Assembly (NCBI GenBank): GCA_937988745.1
Contig: CALKAR010000122.1
Location: 1 to 50,468, forward strand
DNA: 50,468 nucleotides
Direction of reading: 5' to 3'
DNA from: an uncultured Peptococcaceae bacterium
GTDB taxonomy: Bacteria > Bacillota > Limnochordia > Darwinibacteriales > Darwinibacteriaceae
Both the position numbers and the translations under genes were made by a program. Numbering within the stretch: the first letter of the stretch is position 1; each line of letters opens with the position of its first letter. Shown here in pieces: positions 7,315 through 16,117 of this stretch. The notes beneath the pieces are model-generated. The model saw only the letters and a program-made list of their open reading frames with translations, searched no databases and was not told where the DNA came from.

Positions 7315-8607
7315 TCATTCCATATATTCGAATTCTAATTCTCCGACTCCGACGGTAGCACCTTCTGGAACATTTAGGTCAGCCAAAGCCTCATAAAGGC
7401 CGATCTTGCCAAAGAGATTCTGAAGGTAAATGATGGCTTCTTCATTTTCCAGATCTAAGCGGCGCATCAAACGCATCAAACCTTCGCCCTCAACCACGTA
7501 GACATCATCTTCCTGCACAATGCGGAAGTCCTCTACCGGTGCCCGAGAGGCCCTGGGTCGCAGAACCACCGTCTCCACTTCAACTTCTTCCGAAACCGAA
7601 TCCGCCTGTTTCAGCTTGCGCACTACCTCCCACATACGCTGGACCAATTCACGCACACCGTGCTGGGTAACGGCGGAAATCTGCATAAATTCTCGTCCGT
7701 CTTGAACGGCAAGTTCTTGCAGACGCGGTATGTTGACCGCTGCTTCAGGAAGGTCACATTTGTTAGCTACTACAATCTGCGGGAGATCGGCGAGTTCACT
7801 GCGGTATAAGCGTAACTCTTCGTTTATTACATGATAATCCTCTACAGGGTCGCGGCCATCGATGCCTGCTGCATCAATCAGGTGAACGATCAGCCTGGTC
7901 CGTTCGATATGACGCAGAAAATCTGTGCCCAAACCCACTCCCTGGTGCGCCCCTTCTATTAATCCGGGGATGTCCGCTACAACGAAGGAGCTGCCCTCTT
8001 CTAAAAATACCACACCAAGGTTCGGTGTCAATGTGGTGAAGGGGTAATTCGCGATCTTCGGCTTGGCGGCTGATATCACTGACAGCAGAGTAGATTTACC
8101 CACATTAGGGTAGCCCACCAGCCCTACGTCAGCGAGTAGTTTCAGCTCGAGGTCAACCCACATCTCGCTCCCTGGTTCTCCTCGTTCGGCAAATCCCGGG
8201 GCCTGACGGGTCGGAGTAGCAAAGTGGGTGTTCCCACGGCCTCCCCTTCCACCTTCTAAGAACAGCACCCGCTGTCGGGGATGGACCAGATCTACTAACA
8301 CGCGGCCGGTCTCCGCATCCTTGATTTGGGTTCCCAACGGAACTTTGATTTCTATATCCGGAGCGTCCTTGCCGTGCATGTTCTTGCTCTGGCCATGCTG
8401 TCCGTTTTGAGCAATGAACCTACGCCGATAGCGGAAATCCATCAAAGTAGACATACCTTCGTCTACAACAAAATAGATGCTTCCACCTCGGCCTCCATCG
8501 CCACCGGCTGGTCCACCTGCGGGAACATACTTCTCCCGACGAAAGCGCACGACACCGTCTCCGCCATCACCTGATTTAAGAAATATTCTAGCCCGATCTA
8601 CAAACAC
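7315..8607 (-). CDS. obg: GTPase Obg/CgtA
   Basis: Obg is an essential GTPase of late 50S assembly, also tied to stringent and sporulation signalling. The 430-residue protein has three domains: the glycine-rich Obg fold (1-158), a G domain with Walker A GYPNVGKS (165-172), DIPG and NKCD motifs, and a C-terminal OCT domain (about 350-428) of the Gram-positive type. It starts with GTG 8607 behind AAGGGA. The rpmA terminator just upstream suggests its own promoter or read-through from the L21 operon. Confidence 0.96.
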   Translation of the reverse strand: MFVDRARIFLKSGDGGDGVVRFRREKYVPAGGPAGGDGGRGGSIYFVVDEGMSTLMDFRYRRRFIAQNGQHGQSKNMHGKDAPDIEIKVPLGTQIKDAETGRVLVDLVHPRQRVLFLEGGRGGRGNTHFATPTRQAPGFAERGEPGSEMWVDLELKLLADVGLVGYPNVGKSTLLSVISAAKPKIANYPFTTLTPNLGVVFLEEGSSFVVADIPGLIEGAHQGVGLGTDFLRHIERTRLIVHLIDAAGIDGRDPVEDYHVINEELRLYRSELADLPQIVVANKCDLPEAAVNIPRLQELAVQDGREFMQISAVTQHGVRELVQRMWEVVRKLKQADSVSEEVEVETVVLRPRASRAPVEDFRIVQEDDVYVVEGEGLMRLMRRLDLENEEAIIYLQNLFGKIGLYEALADLNVPEGATVGVGELEFEYME

Positions 8608-8651
8608 GGTGCATCCCTTCTTCCACGCACTTACGCGATTGCATAATGGAC

Positions 8652-8687
8652 AAAAATCCCTTTTGCACTAAAGCACAAAAGGGATTC
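8652..8687 (-). terminator. Terminator of the rplU-prp-rpmA operon
   Basis: An 11-bp stem (AATCCCTTTTG with CAAAAGGGATT) on the minus strand is followed by a short T run. It lies between the rpmA stop and obg. Confidence 0.85.
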
Positions 8688-8698
8688 TCATCTGTAAA

Positions 8699-8983
8699 CT
8701 AAGCAGTTACCTCTGTTAAAATACTTACCTGTTTACCGTTCTTGCCCTTCCGCTGGAATGCAACGTAACCATCCGTCAGGGCAAACAGGGTATCGTCTTT
8801 ACCGATCCCTACGTTAACACCAGGCTTAATCTTGGTACCACGCTGCCGAACCAAAATGCTGCCGGCGGTAACAAACTGTCCGTCATGGCGCTTCACACCA
8901 AGGCGCTTGGCAATCGAATCCCGACCGTTCTTGGTGCTGCCTACGCCCTTTTTGGTAGCAAACAACTGCAGATTTATTCTCAC
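8699..8983 (-). CDS. rpmA: 50S ribosomal protein L27, N-terminally extended
   Basis: L27 reaches toward the peptidyl transferase centre. The 94-residue protein carries the Bacillota-type leader MRINLQLFA before TKKGVGSTKNG. In Staphylococcus this leader is removed by the Prp protease after the equivalent Ala to expose the functional N-terminus. The adjacent upstream gene here encodes Prp, overlapping by four bases, which supports the same maturation. The remaining sequence (GSILVRQRGTKIKPG, GKDDTLFAL) is canonical. Confidence 0.97.
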   Translation of the reverse strand: MRINLQLFATKKGVGSTKNGRDSIAKRLGVKRHDGQFVTAGSILVRQRGTKIKPGVNVGIGKDDTLFALTDGYVAFQRKGKNGKQVSILTEVTA

Positions 8984-9312
8984 AGCGACTGCACCTCCCT
9001 AACGCTAAGATAATCTGGATACTCAGCCGCAATAGCCTTTAAGCCCTTTGCGAGAGTCTGCAGAATAACCTGGCTCTGCTGCCAGATCTCTGCAGAAGCA
9101 TTTTGGGATAAACGACATGCCAGATAGGCATCTCGAATCTCTACCCGACACTCTATCCCCACGACTTCCTGTAATCCCATAACTGCTGTCTGACTAAGGG
9201 CTGAAATAGCTGCACAGACAATATCCTGTCCGTAATCCGCGTATCCAGCGTGGTCTTTTATCTCGAAACCCCTAATTTCATCATTCGATACAAACAAAAC
9301 GGCATTAGTCAT
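8980..9312 (-). CDS. prp: Ribosomal-processing cysteine protease Prp (YsxB)
   Basis: Prp cleaves the N-terminal extension of L27. The 110-residue protein has the catalytic pair His21 and Cys33 in DHAGYADYGQDIVCAAISAL, as in the staphylococcal enzyme. It sits between rplU (5 bp gap) and rpmA (4 bp overlap), the conserved order in Bacillota, and its substrate L27 next door has the expected extension. Confidence 0.95.
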   Translation of the reverse strand: MTNAVLFVSNDEIRGFEIKDHAGYADYGQDIVCAAISALSQTAVMGLQEVVGIECRVEIRDAYLACRLSQNASAEIWQQSQVILQTLAKGLKAIAAEYPDYLSVREVQSL

Positions 9313-9317
9313 GTCTA

Positions 9318-9629
9318 CTAGGCCTGAATAGCTTTAATCTCAAGCTTGGTGTAAGGCTGACGATGACCCCGCTTCTTGCGGTAGTTCTTCTTGGCGCGGT
9401 ACTTGAAGACAATAATCTTCTTGCCCTTGCCCTGCTTAACTGCTTGAGCCACAACCTTTGCTCCTTCAACATAAGGAGTGCCGACTTTGACCTCACCGTC
9501 TTTGCTGACGAGCAGAACACGGTCGAGAACAACCTCGTCGCCTTCGGTCACATCAAGCTTTTCCACAAACAGGGTATCGCCTTGAGCTACACGATACTGC
9601 TTGCCACCTGTTTCGACAACAGCGTACAT
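9318..9629 (-). CDS. rplU: 50S ribosomal protein L21
   Basis: L21 binds 23S rRNA. The 103-residue protein is canonical: MYAVVETGGKQYRV at the start, KYRAKKNYRKKRGHRQPYT near the end. The ATG at 9629 follows GGAGGTGGACC. It heads the rplU-prp-rpmA operon and is preceded by a structured leader. Confidence 0.97.
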   Translation of the reverse strand: MYAVVETGGKQYRVAQGDTLFVEKLDVTEGDEVVLDRVLLVSKDGEVKVGTPYVEGAKVVAQAVKQGKGKKIIVFKYRAKKNYRKKRGHRQPYTKLEIKAIQA

Positions 9630-9635
9630 TGGTCC

Positions 9636-9790
9636 ACCTCCTTAGCCACAGACTCGCCGAACCCAGGTACATTCTAGAGAATGTTTCAGGTGTGAACCTC
9701 CTACCTGTCCAGTTAGGAAACCCGGTCCGAGCGGTTTCGGCCGGCCCGTGAGGGCACAAACCTACATCCATAATTTTAGCATCCTGCAGA
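9636..9790 (-). promoter_or_regulatory. Ribosomal protein L21 leader RNA
   Basis: The region between rng and rplU, read on the minus strand, has features I recall for the L21 leader found upstream of rplU in Bacillota: GGGCCGGCCGAAACC, AACTGGACAGGTAGGAGG, a stem formed by ACATTCT and AGAATGT, and CTGGGTTCGGCGAG just before the ribosome binding site. It is thought to mediate autoregulation of the operon. Boundaries are approximate; a covariance-model search would settle it. Confidence 0.65.
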
Positions 9791-9797
9791 GTCCGTG

Positions 9798-11273
9798 TCA
9801 AACTATTTGTACAAGAGACGAGATGTGCTCTGCAGTACCCGAAATAACCTCATACTCCGTGCGGGCTAGAGATTCAACGCCTCGCACATACACTTTTTTC
9901 CCAATCGCTGCCTGTAGGACAGCTAAGTTCGCTCCTGAAGGGCCGATAAGATAGCCAGCAATCTCAGGATTGGACTTGACCAAGACCGCTTCTACTTCAG
10001 GCTCCAACGCTGCAGAATGAATCTGCTTGACAATTCCCGCCGCCACTGTTTCAGCAGCCTGTACCTTGCCTGTACCATCACAGTGCGGACACGGTGATTG
10101 CAGCACTTCTGAAAGAATACGCTTGGTTTTCTTGCGGGTCATTTCAACGAATCCTAAACGAGTGAAACCTAAGACATGAGTTTTCGTCTTGTCTCGAGCA
10201 AGCGCTTCTTCCAAGCGCGTCAGAACCTGCTGGCGAGCTTCGTAATCGTCCATGTCGATAAAATCAATGATAATAATACCACCGATATTGCGCAGCCGGA
10301 GCTGCCAGGCAATTTCCTCAGCCGCCTGAAGGTTTGTCTTGAGGAAAGTCTCGTTTAAGTCCCCGGTGCCGACGTACTTACCAGTGTTTACATCGATGCT
10401 CACCAGCGCCTCTGTCTCATCGATAACTAGATAACCTCCACAGTCAAGCCAGACACGCTTCTTTTGGGCCATTTCAAGCTGCTTGGCTAAGCCAAGGTAA
10501 TTGAACAGCGGTACCTTCCCCTCATAAAGCGTGACCTTTACCGAAGGCTGCTTCGATAAGCTCTCTAACCCCTCAACCACTGTATCGTACAGGTCCTGTC
10601 TATCGACAATGATCTCTGTGACATGCTCTGTCACTAGATCCCGCAGGACACGATACACTAGGGAGTCTTGGTAAAGCAGGGCAGGCGCCGGAGTCCTGCT
10701 TGCACGCTCTTCGAGCAGTCTCCATTCATTTAAAAGAGAGGCTAAGTCTTCCTCCAGCAGTTCTGCCTCGCAACCTTCAGCCACAGTACGTACAATCAGA
10801 CCCATATCGTCGGGCTTCAACTCCTGCCCTATGGCACGCAGCCGTTCCCGTTCCTCAGGATCAGTAATCTGACGGGAAACGCCCAGGTGGTTTTCATTGG
10901 GAAGCAGAACCAAGAAACGCCCAGGAAGAGTAATCTTAGCAGTTAGTTTGGGGCCTTTACTCCCCACCTGCTCTTTCTCCACCTGTACCACGATGGTCTG
11001 GCCCTTGTGCAGCAGCCGATCAATAGGAAGACTCTCCTTCTCAGGGGACAGCGGAAGAGCGCTGACATGGAGGAAACCATTTTTACCAGCTCCAATGTCA
11101 ACAAAGGCCGCATCCATTCCAGGCAGGACATTCTCCACCTTTCCTTTGTAGATGCTCCCTACAGCACGCTGCTGATCGCTGCGCTGAATATAGAATTCTG
11201 CTAAACGTCCTTCCTCAACCAGACCTACCTGGGTCTGATCGAGGAGTGCCGAAATGGCAATTTTAGTTTCCAT
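9798..11273 (-). CDS. rng: Ribonuclease E/G family endoribonuclease
   Basis: RNase G-type single-strand endoribonuclease for rRNA and mRNA processing. From ATG 11273 the protein has 491 residues: an S1 domain (about 36-115), the RNase H-like and 5'-sensor regions, catalytic Asp294 (VSIDVNTGKY) and Asp337 (IIIIDFIDMDD), and the zinc-link CPHC (395-398). These spacings match E. coli RNase E/G. An upstream in-frame start at 11315 would lie inside the preceding gene; TGAGGT before 11273 supports the shorter form. Location between the radical-SAM-associated pair and rplU is common in Clostridia. Confidence 0.94.
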   Translation of the reverse strand: METKIAISALLDQTQVGLVEEGRLAEFYIQRSDQQRAVGSIYKGKVENVLPGMDAAFVDIGAGKNGFLHVSALPLSPEKESLPIDRLLHKGQTIVVQVEKEQVGSKGPKLTAKITLPGRFLVLLPNENHLGVSRQITDPEERERLRAIGQELKPDDMGLIVRTVAEGCEAELLEEDLASLLNEWRLLEERASRTPAPALLYQDSLVYRVLRDLVTEHVTEIIVDRQDLYDTVVEGLESLSKQPSVKVTLYEGKVPLFNYLGLAKQLEMAQKKRVWLDCGGYLVIDETEALVSIDVNTGKYVGTGDLNETFLKTNLQAAEEIAWQLRLRNIGGIIIIDFIDMDDYEARQQVLTRLEEALARDKTKTHVLGFTRLGFVEMTRKKTKRILSEVLQSPCPHCDGTGKVQAAETVAAGIVKQIHSAALEPEVEAVLVKSNPEIAGYLIGPSGANLAVLQAAIGKKVYVRGVESLARTEYEVISGTAEHISSLVQIV

Positions 11274-11937
11274 AAGAGACCTCAATTCCTGCAAAGGGGT
11301 CGCACAAACCCTCATCAGTCCGGATGAAAAGCCCGGTGCGGTCTAGAAGGACATCGCTGAACTGAAATCCAAGCAGGTTGACAAGTTCTTCAGGGCGGAG
11401 GTTCCCCTCGCTGCCAATGGCACAGCTGAAGATAAACTCTGTGCCATTAACTTCTAAAGAATAAAGCAGCGGACGGACATCCACGGTGCGAGTCCCCTTC
11501 TTGGTACTGCGCTCTACGAGCAGTTCTTCCGCTGATAATATCCTTTCAACGGTTTCTCCTGGTATAGTATCTCCTTCCAGTTCTGCCCGGTATACAGCGG
11601 TATTGACCACAGACATCAAGGCGGGGGCCTTCTCAGAAGTGACTCCCGCCCGTACAATTCTTAAGCCGGGGGGCAGCACTGTATTCAGGCGAGTGGCGAA
11701 CTCTGTTGGGGTCATTTCCTCAGAGAGAACCAAATCGGCGTACTCAGCCTGGCTGGTGATGCCTACAGCGAGAGCCGAGGCAAAGCTCAGTTTCGGTTTG
11801 GGATGAAAACCTTCCGTCAGTGCCATGGGAATCTGCGCGCGCCGCAGAGCTCTTTCAAAAGTGCGCAGCAGGTCCAAATGGGATAGGAAACGCAGCTCTT
11901 CACCTTTGATAAACTGGAAACGCATCAGATCAGCCAT
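11263..11937 (-). CDS. TIGR03936-family protein (radical SAM-linked)
   Basis: The 224-residue protein belongs to the family always found beside, or fused to, the TIGR03960 radical SAM protein (residues 4-40: RFQFIKGEELRFLSHLDLLR, then ALTEGFHPKPKLSFA). Its biochemical role is not established to my knowledge; RNA modification has been suggested by context. It overlaps the upstream radical SAM gene by eight bases and rng by eleven, so the three are translationally coupled. Confidence 0.85.
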   Translation of the reverse strand: MADLMRFQFIKGEELRFLSHLDLLRTFERALRRAQIPMALTEGFHPKPKLSFASALAVGITSQAEYADLVLSEEMTPTEFATRLNTVLPPGLRIVRAGVTSEKAPALMSVVNTAVYRAELEGDTIPGETVERILSAEELLVERSTKKGTRTVDVRPLLYSLEVNGTEFIFSCAIGSEGNLRPEELVNLLGFQFSDVLLDRTGLFIRTDEGLCDPFAGIEVSYGN

Positions 11938-13813
11938 TTGAACCCACCCTTACCAAATCGTTGTCCACCTTCAGATCGAAGCAAACCGCACAACCGGAGC
12001 AGTAACTGAACCGACAGTCATCTGTTGTACGCTCTCCATAAGCGGCCTTGCGTTCATTGATCAGAAAACGTTTCTTCACCGCAGGGCTGAGATGATCCCA
12101 AGGCAGAGGCGCGTCAACAGACAGCTCTGCGTTGGCGTATGCATGGGGATCAATACCGCACTCCTTGAATGCCTGCTCCCAAACTTCAGGCTTGAAGTGT
12201 TCGTCCCATCCGTCAAAACGGCAGCCCATATCAACGGCGCGTTCGAGCACTCGGGCAAGACGCCTATCGCCTCTGGCAAAGACAGCCTCTAAGAAACTAG
12301 TTTCCACATCATGGTAGTTGAATCTAATACCTGGACGGCGCAGCTTCTGCCTGAGGTAAGCCTGCTTTTCCCTCAACGTTTCACGACTGTCCTGCGCTTC
12401 CCATTGGAAGGGTGTATGTGCCTTTGGTACAAATGACGAAACACTGATGGTGACCTCAGGTCGGCGAGCACTGGTACCGTATTCTCGCCCAATGCGCAGA
12501 ACCTCGTGGGCCAGTTCTACAATTCCATCTAGGTCTTCCATAGTTTCGGTGGGAAGCCCAATCATGAAGTAGAGCTTAATACTGTACCAGCCCGCAGCGA
12601 ATGCGCCCCGCACGACTTCAAAGAGATTTTCCTCAGTAACATTCTTATTGATCACGTCCCGCAGCCGCTGGGTTCCAGCTTCGGGAGCAAAAGTCAAGCC
12701 AGTCTTGCGGGCCTTCTCCATCTCCTGCGCGAGCTCAATAGCGAACGAATCGACGCGCAGAGACGGCAGAGAAACAGCAATTCCCTTATCTTTATATTCC
12801 TCGATAAGTTCCATGACCAGGGGTTCAATACAGGTATAGTCACCGCTGGAGAGCGATGTCAGCGAGATTTCATCGTATCCTGTTGACTCCACCAAGCGGC
12901 GGATCTGCTGCTTCAGCAGCTCGGGATCACGCTCTCTTACTGGTCTGTAGATCATGCCTGCCTGGCAGAAACGACAGCCCCGAGTACAGCCGCGCAGCAC
13001 TTCTACCATAACCCGGTCATGCACCACATCAACATACGGTACCACAAATTTATCGGGATATTCAGTCTTGGAAAGGTCCTTCACAACTCTCTTGGTAATC
13101 ACCGCAGGAGCACCAGGCTCAAGAACGCGCATCGCGGCGAATTTCCCGTCAGCATCATATTCTGCTTCGTAGAAACTCGGCACATACACGCCGCCCAGCC
13201 TGCTCAGCTGAACCAAAGTCTCGCGTCGAGATAGTCCCTGTTCTTTAGCTTTCTTAACTGTGTCGATGATTTCGTGAATGACTTCCTCGCCTTCACCCAG
13301 GACAACGAAGTCTAGAAAATCGGCAATAGGCTCGACGTTGTACGCGCAGGGGCCCCCGGCCATAACAAACGGATCCTTCTCACCACGATCCGCTGCATGT
13401 CGGGGTATTCTAGCCAAGTCCAGCATATTCAATATGTTGGAATAACTGAGTTCATACTGCAGTGTGAAGCCAACTAAATCGAACTCGCCCAGAGCTTGTC
13501 CTGATTCGAGGGCTGTCAGCGGCAGACCTGCGTTTCGCAGTTCTGCTTCCATATCAACCCAAGGAGCATAAACCCTCTCTGCTAAGGCATCATGGCGATT
13601 ATTTATAATAGAATACAAGATCTTGAAACCCAAATGACCCATACCTACTTCATAAACATCAGGAAAGGCCAGGGCAATCTTTATGTCCACATCTGACCAG
13701 TTCTTGTGCACCGCATTCACTTCGTTGTTCGTATAGCGTGCGGGCTTGCTGACACTGGAAAGAATCTTATAGTCATGGCGTTCCACTATTTCAGCACATC
13801 CTTTCGAAAACAT
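11930..13813 (-). CDS. TIGR03960-family B12-binding/radical SAM protein
   Basis: The 627-residue protein has an N-terminal B12-binding-like region (about 40-200, GMGHLGFKILYS), a radical SAM domain with the [4Fe-4S] ligands Cys276, Cys280 and Cys283 (CTRGCRFCQAG), and a C-terminal region with a CSGCAVC cysteine cluster. The substrate is unknown. The ATG at 13813 overlaps the spoIVFB stop (TAATG). A GTG at 13786 is an alternative start. The radical SAM and TIGR03936 pair followed by rng and rplU is a conserved clostridial arrangement. Confidence 0.88.
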   Translation of the reverse strand: MFSKGCAEIVERHDYKILSSVSKPARYTNNEVNAVHKNWSDVDIKIALAFPDVYEVGMGHLGFKILYSIINNRHDALAERVYAPWVDMEAELRNAGLPLTALESGQALGEFDLVGFTLQYELSYSNILNMLDLARIPRHAADRGEKDPFVMAGGPCAYNVEPIADFLDFVVLGEGEEVIHEIIDTVKKAKEQGLSRRETLVQLSRLGGVYVPSFYEAEYDADGKFAAMRVLEPGAPAVITKRVVKDLSKTEYPDKFVVPYVDVVHDRVMVEVLRGCTRGCRFCQAGMIYRPVRERDPELLKQQIRRLVESTGYDEISLTSLSSGDYTCIEPLVMELIEEYKDKGIAVSLPSLRVDSFAIELAQEMEKARKTGLTFAPEAGTQRLRDVINKNVTEENLFEVVRGAFAAGWYSIKLYFMIGLPTETMEDLDGIVELAHEVLRIGREYGTSARRPEVTISVSSFVPKAHTPFQWEAQDSRETLREKQAYLRQKLRRPGIRFNYHDVETSFLEAVFARGDRRLARVLERAVDMGCRFDGWDEHFKPEVWEQAFKECGIDPHAYANAELSVDAPLPWDHLSPAVKKRFLINERKAAYGERTTDDCRFSYCSGCAVCFDLKVDNDLVRVGSNG

Positions 13814-14697
13814 TATATCTTATTTCGCACCAGTGTCCCAACCTTGATTTGAGTCCCGCCTGCAAATAAAGCATTAATCAGTTCAAGTTCACTGACAAAA
13901 CCCAAAATAACTCCGTCGAGATCCATCACCCAGACGATGTGGTAAGCTGGAGGCTGGAATTTCCCTAAAATCTCACCTACACTGCTTTCAACAGTGGCAG
14001 CAAGCTGATGAACAGGCATCACTCTCTTGAGCCGAATTTCATTTTTCTTATGGGTAAGATAGCGCATCAGGATATAAATAGCATTTTTGCGTTCACTGCG
14101 GGCAGATATAAAGACAAAAACTCCCAGAGCGATAAAAATAACCCCGCCCTTATATCCAATGTAAAGAGTATAACCGCCCCACAAAACCATCAAGCCTGCC
14201 AGTATCTGTCCTATCAAAGCGGCAAGTTCAGTGGCTTCGCGATAACCTCGGCGCTTCACCAAGATGCTGCGCAGCACTCTGCCTCCATCCAGAGGAAGGG
14301 CAGGAAGCAAATTGAAGAGACACATCCCGGCACTGGTTAACATGGCAAACTCATACCAGTCAGATGGCAGTGTGTAGTAAAGGTTGGCAGCATAGATCAA
14401 CCCATTGAGTAGTATATTGCTCAGCGGTCCAACGATGGCCACTTTCCATTCTAGGCCGGGATTCGTCTGAAGAAGAACTTCCAGGCGCGCAACACCACCG
14501 AAGGGAAGTAGTTCCACTTCGGTGACATCAAGGCGAAGGGCTTTTGCAGCTAAAAGATGAGCAGTTTCATGCCAGAGGACAATGGCAAACAGCAGCAGTA
14601 CCTGCGGAAGAAGACCAAAGGCTGCTGCACCCAACAAAAGCACAAAGAAAAGGGGATTAACCTTGAAAGGAATCCCCAGATATGTTCCCACGCGCAT
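13813..14697 (-). CDS. spoIVFB: M50 site-2 intramembrane metalloprotease, SpoIVFB-like
   Basis: SpoIVFB cleaves pro-sigma-K inside the mother-cell membrane during sporulation. The 294-residue protein has several hydrophobic helices, the zinc motif HETAH (His43, Glu44, His47), and LPLDGGR with Asp137. These positions coincide with those I recall for Bacillus SpoIVFB. A C-terminal CBS-like region (about 225-290) also matches, and in Bacillus it senses ATP. An 80-residue membrane protein immediately upstream occupies the usual spoIVFA position. Identity as a site-2 protease is firm; the sigma-K role is by homology and context. Confidence 0.87.
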   Translation of the reverse strand: MRVGTYLGIPFKVNPLFFVLLLGAAAFGLLPQVLLLFAIVLWHETAHLLAAKALRLDVTEVELLPFGGVARLEVLLQTNPGLEWKVAIVGPLSNILLNGLIYAANLYYTLPSDWYEFAMLTSAGMCLFNLLPALPLDGGRVLRSILVKRRGYREATELAALIGQILAGLMVLWGGYTLYIGYKGGVIFIALGVFVFISARSERKNAIYILMRYLTHKKNEIRLKRVMPVHQLAATVESSVGEILGKFQPPAYHIVWVMDLDGVILGFVSELELINALFAGGTQIKVGTLVRNKI

Positions 14698-14701
14698 TGG
14701 G

Positions 14702-14944
14702 TCACCGCCTGATTTCTATCCTTGGCAGACCCTGCACCAGGGCACTCAGGTCCCACTGACCCACAAGCTCTCCTACTCTGCCAAGCTTCTCGGCCACAGG
14801 ATCGAGACGCATGTCTGTACTAATTACGAATGCTAAGTACTCTTCCACAGGCTGAGTGACAGGCAGATCAATCCGGCTTATTAGGCCAATCACAAGGAAG
14901 ATAATCAGTGCGAAAAGCGTATTCCGGATAAACTGCCATGCCAT
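14702..14944 (-). CDS. Small single-pass membrane protein in the spoIVFA position
   Basis: I do not recognise this 80-residue protein as a named family. It has one N-terminal membrane helix (about residues 8-25, LFALIIFLVIGLI), followed by a charged extracytoplasmic or cytoplasmic tail of about 55 residues with EYLAFVISTDMRLDPVAEKLG. It begins with ATG behind GGAAGGAG and ends four bases before spoIVFB. In relatives this slot holds SpoIVFA or an M23 peptidase that regulates SpoIVFB; here no peptidase domain is present. It may be a minimal partner of the protease, which is inference. Confidence 0.7.
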   Translation of the reverse strand: MAWQFIRNTLFALIIFLVIGLISRIDLPVTQPVEEYLAFVISTDMRLDPVAEKLGRVGELVGQWDLSALVQGLPRIEIRR

Positions 14945-15009
14945 ACCACATCTCTCCTTCCTATACTACCTATTCCAGTATATTAAGGAGACATGGTATT
15001 CATGATAAC

Positions 15010-15282
15010 TTAGTCACGCGGTACCGAACGCTTGACGTTCTTGACCGGAATATTGGCGACCAGCGCAACTGATTCATCGCTTTGATCTAAGTTGACTTCT
15101 AGACCCGACTCATCAATTTCCATGTATTTTGTGATCACTTGGATCAGCTCTTCTTTAAGCTCATCCAAAAGACCAGGGGACAAACTGGACCGATCATGGA
15201 CCAATACCAACCTGAGTCGTTCCTTAGCTTTGGTCTTACTGCCATCTTGCGTTCCCAAAAGCCGAGCTAAGAACTCTAACAT
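15010..15282 (-). CDS. minE: Cell division topological specificity factor MinE
   Basis: MinE stimulates MinD ATPase and restricts MinCD to the poles. From ATG 15282 (after GGGGGGAT) the protein has 90 residues: the membrane-targeting and MinD-interacting segment (MLEFLARLLG, then AKERLRLVLVHDR) and the C-terminal dimerisation domain. A longer in-frame start at 15321 would overlap minD and is rejected. A complete minC-minD-minE set is present. Confidence 0.93.
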   Translation of the reverse strand: MLEFLARLLGTQDGSKTKAKERLRLVLVHDRSSLSPGLLDELKEELIQVITKYMEIDESGLEVNLDQSDESVALVANIPVKNVKRSVPRD

Positions 15283-15298
15283 GCTGATCCCCCCCTTT

Positions 15299-16105
15299 TT
15301 AGCGATTTGCGGTGCCAACACCGATTCGCCTCAAGAACTTCTGTACAAATCCTTCATTCTGCAGGTCCATCAGCGGTACATCGTGACCTTCCATGCGTCT
15401 GCATATATTGCGATAAGCTTGTCCAGATTTCGATTTCAGATCATTAACAGCTGGTTCGCCCCGGTTAGTGGAAACGATGATGCTTTCATCATCAGGTACC
15501 ACACCTAAAATTTTGATATTGAGGATATCATCGATATCATCGATATCCATCATATCACCTCTGCGAACCATATCTGGCCGCACCCTATTCACTATCAATT
15601 GGGGGTCATAGAGCTCTGCAGCTTCGAGCAAGCCGATGATACGGTCGGCGTCTCTAACAGCAGACACTTCTGGGGTAGTAACTACAATAGCTTTGTCAGC
15701 CCCAGCGATCGCGTTTCTAAAGCCTTGTTCAATTCCTGCAGGGCAGTCAACCAAAACATAATCGTATTCTTCCTTCAGCTCAAGCATGAGTTCACGCATC
15801 TGATCGGGATTAACCGCGTCTTTCTCCCTCGTTTGAGCTGCAGCCAAAAGGACTAGGTTCTCCCCATACTGCTTATCACGGATCAGGGCTTTAGAAATGG
15901 TGGTGTGACCTTCCAGCACATCTAAGAGATGATAAACAATCCGGTTTTCTAGACCGAGAACAACATCGAGGTTCCTCAACCCGATATCAGCATCGACCAA
16001 GCAGACCTTTCTCCCCAGTGCAGCTAAGCCATGACCTAGATTAGCTGCAGTGGTTGTTTTTCCTACCCCACCTTTGCCGCTTGTAATGACAATGACCGTA
16101 CCCAC
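15299..16105 (-). CDS. minD: Septum site-determining ATPase MinD
   Basis: MinD is the membrane-associated ATPase that recruits MinC. The 268-residue protein has the deviant Walker A motif SGKGGVGKTT (Lys11, Lys16), VLVDCPAGIE (switch II), and a C-terminal amphipathic membrane-targeting tail ending FLRRIGVG. It starts with GTG 16105 behind GAGGAGGAG. It lies between minC and minE. Confidence 0.96.
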   Translation of the reverse strand: MGTVIVITSGKGGVGKTTTAANLGHGLAALGRKVCLVDADIGLRNLDVVLGLENRIVYHLLDVLEGHTTISKALIRDKQYGENLVLLAAAQTREKDAVNPDQMRELMLELKEEYDYVLVDCPAGIEQGFRNAIAGADKAIVVTTPEVSAVRDADRIIGLLEAAELYDPQLIVNRVRPDMVRRGDMMDIDDIDDILNIKILGVVPDDESIIVSTNRGEPAVNDLKSKSGQAYRNICRRMEGHDVPLMDLQNEGFVQKFLRRIGVGTANR

Positions 16106-16117
16106 ACAGACTCCTCC

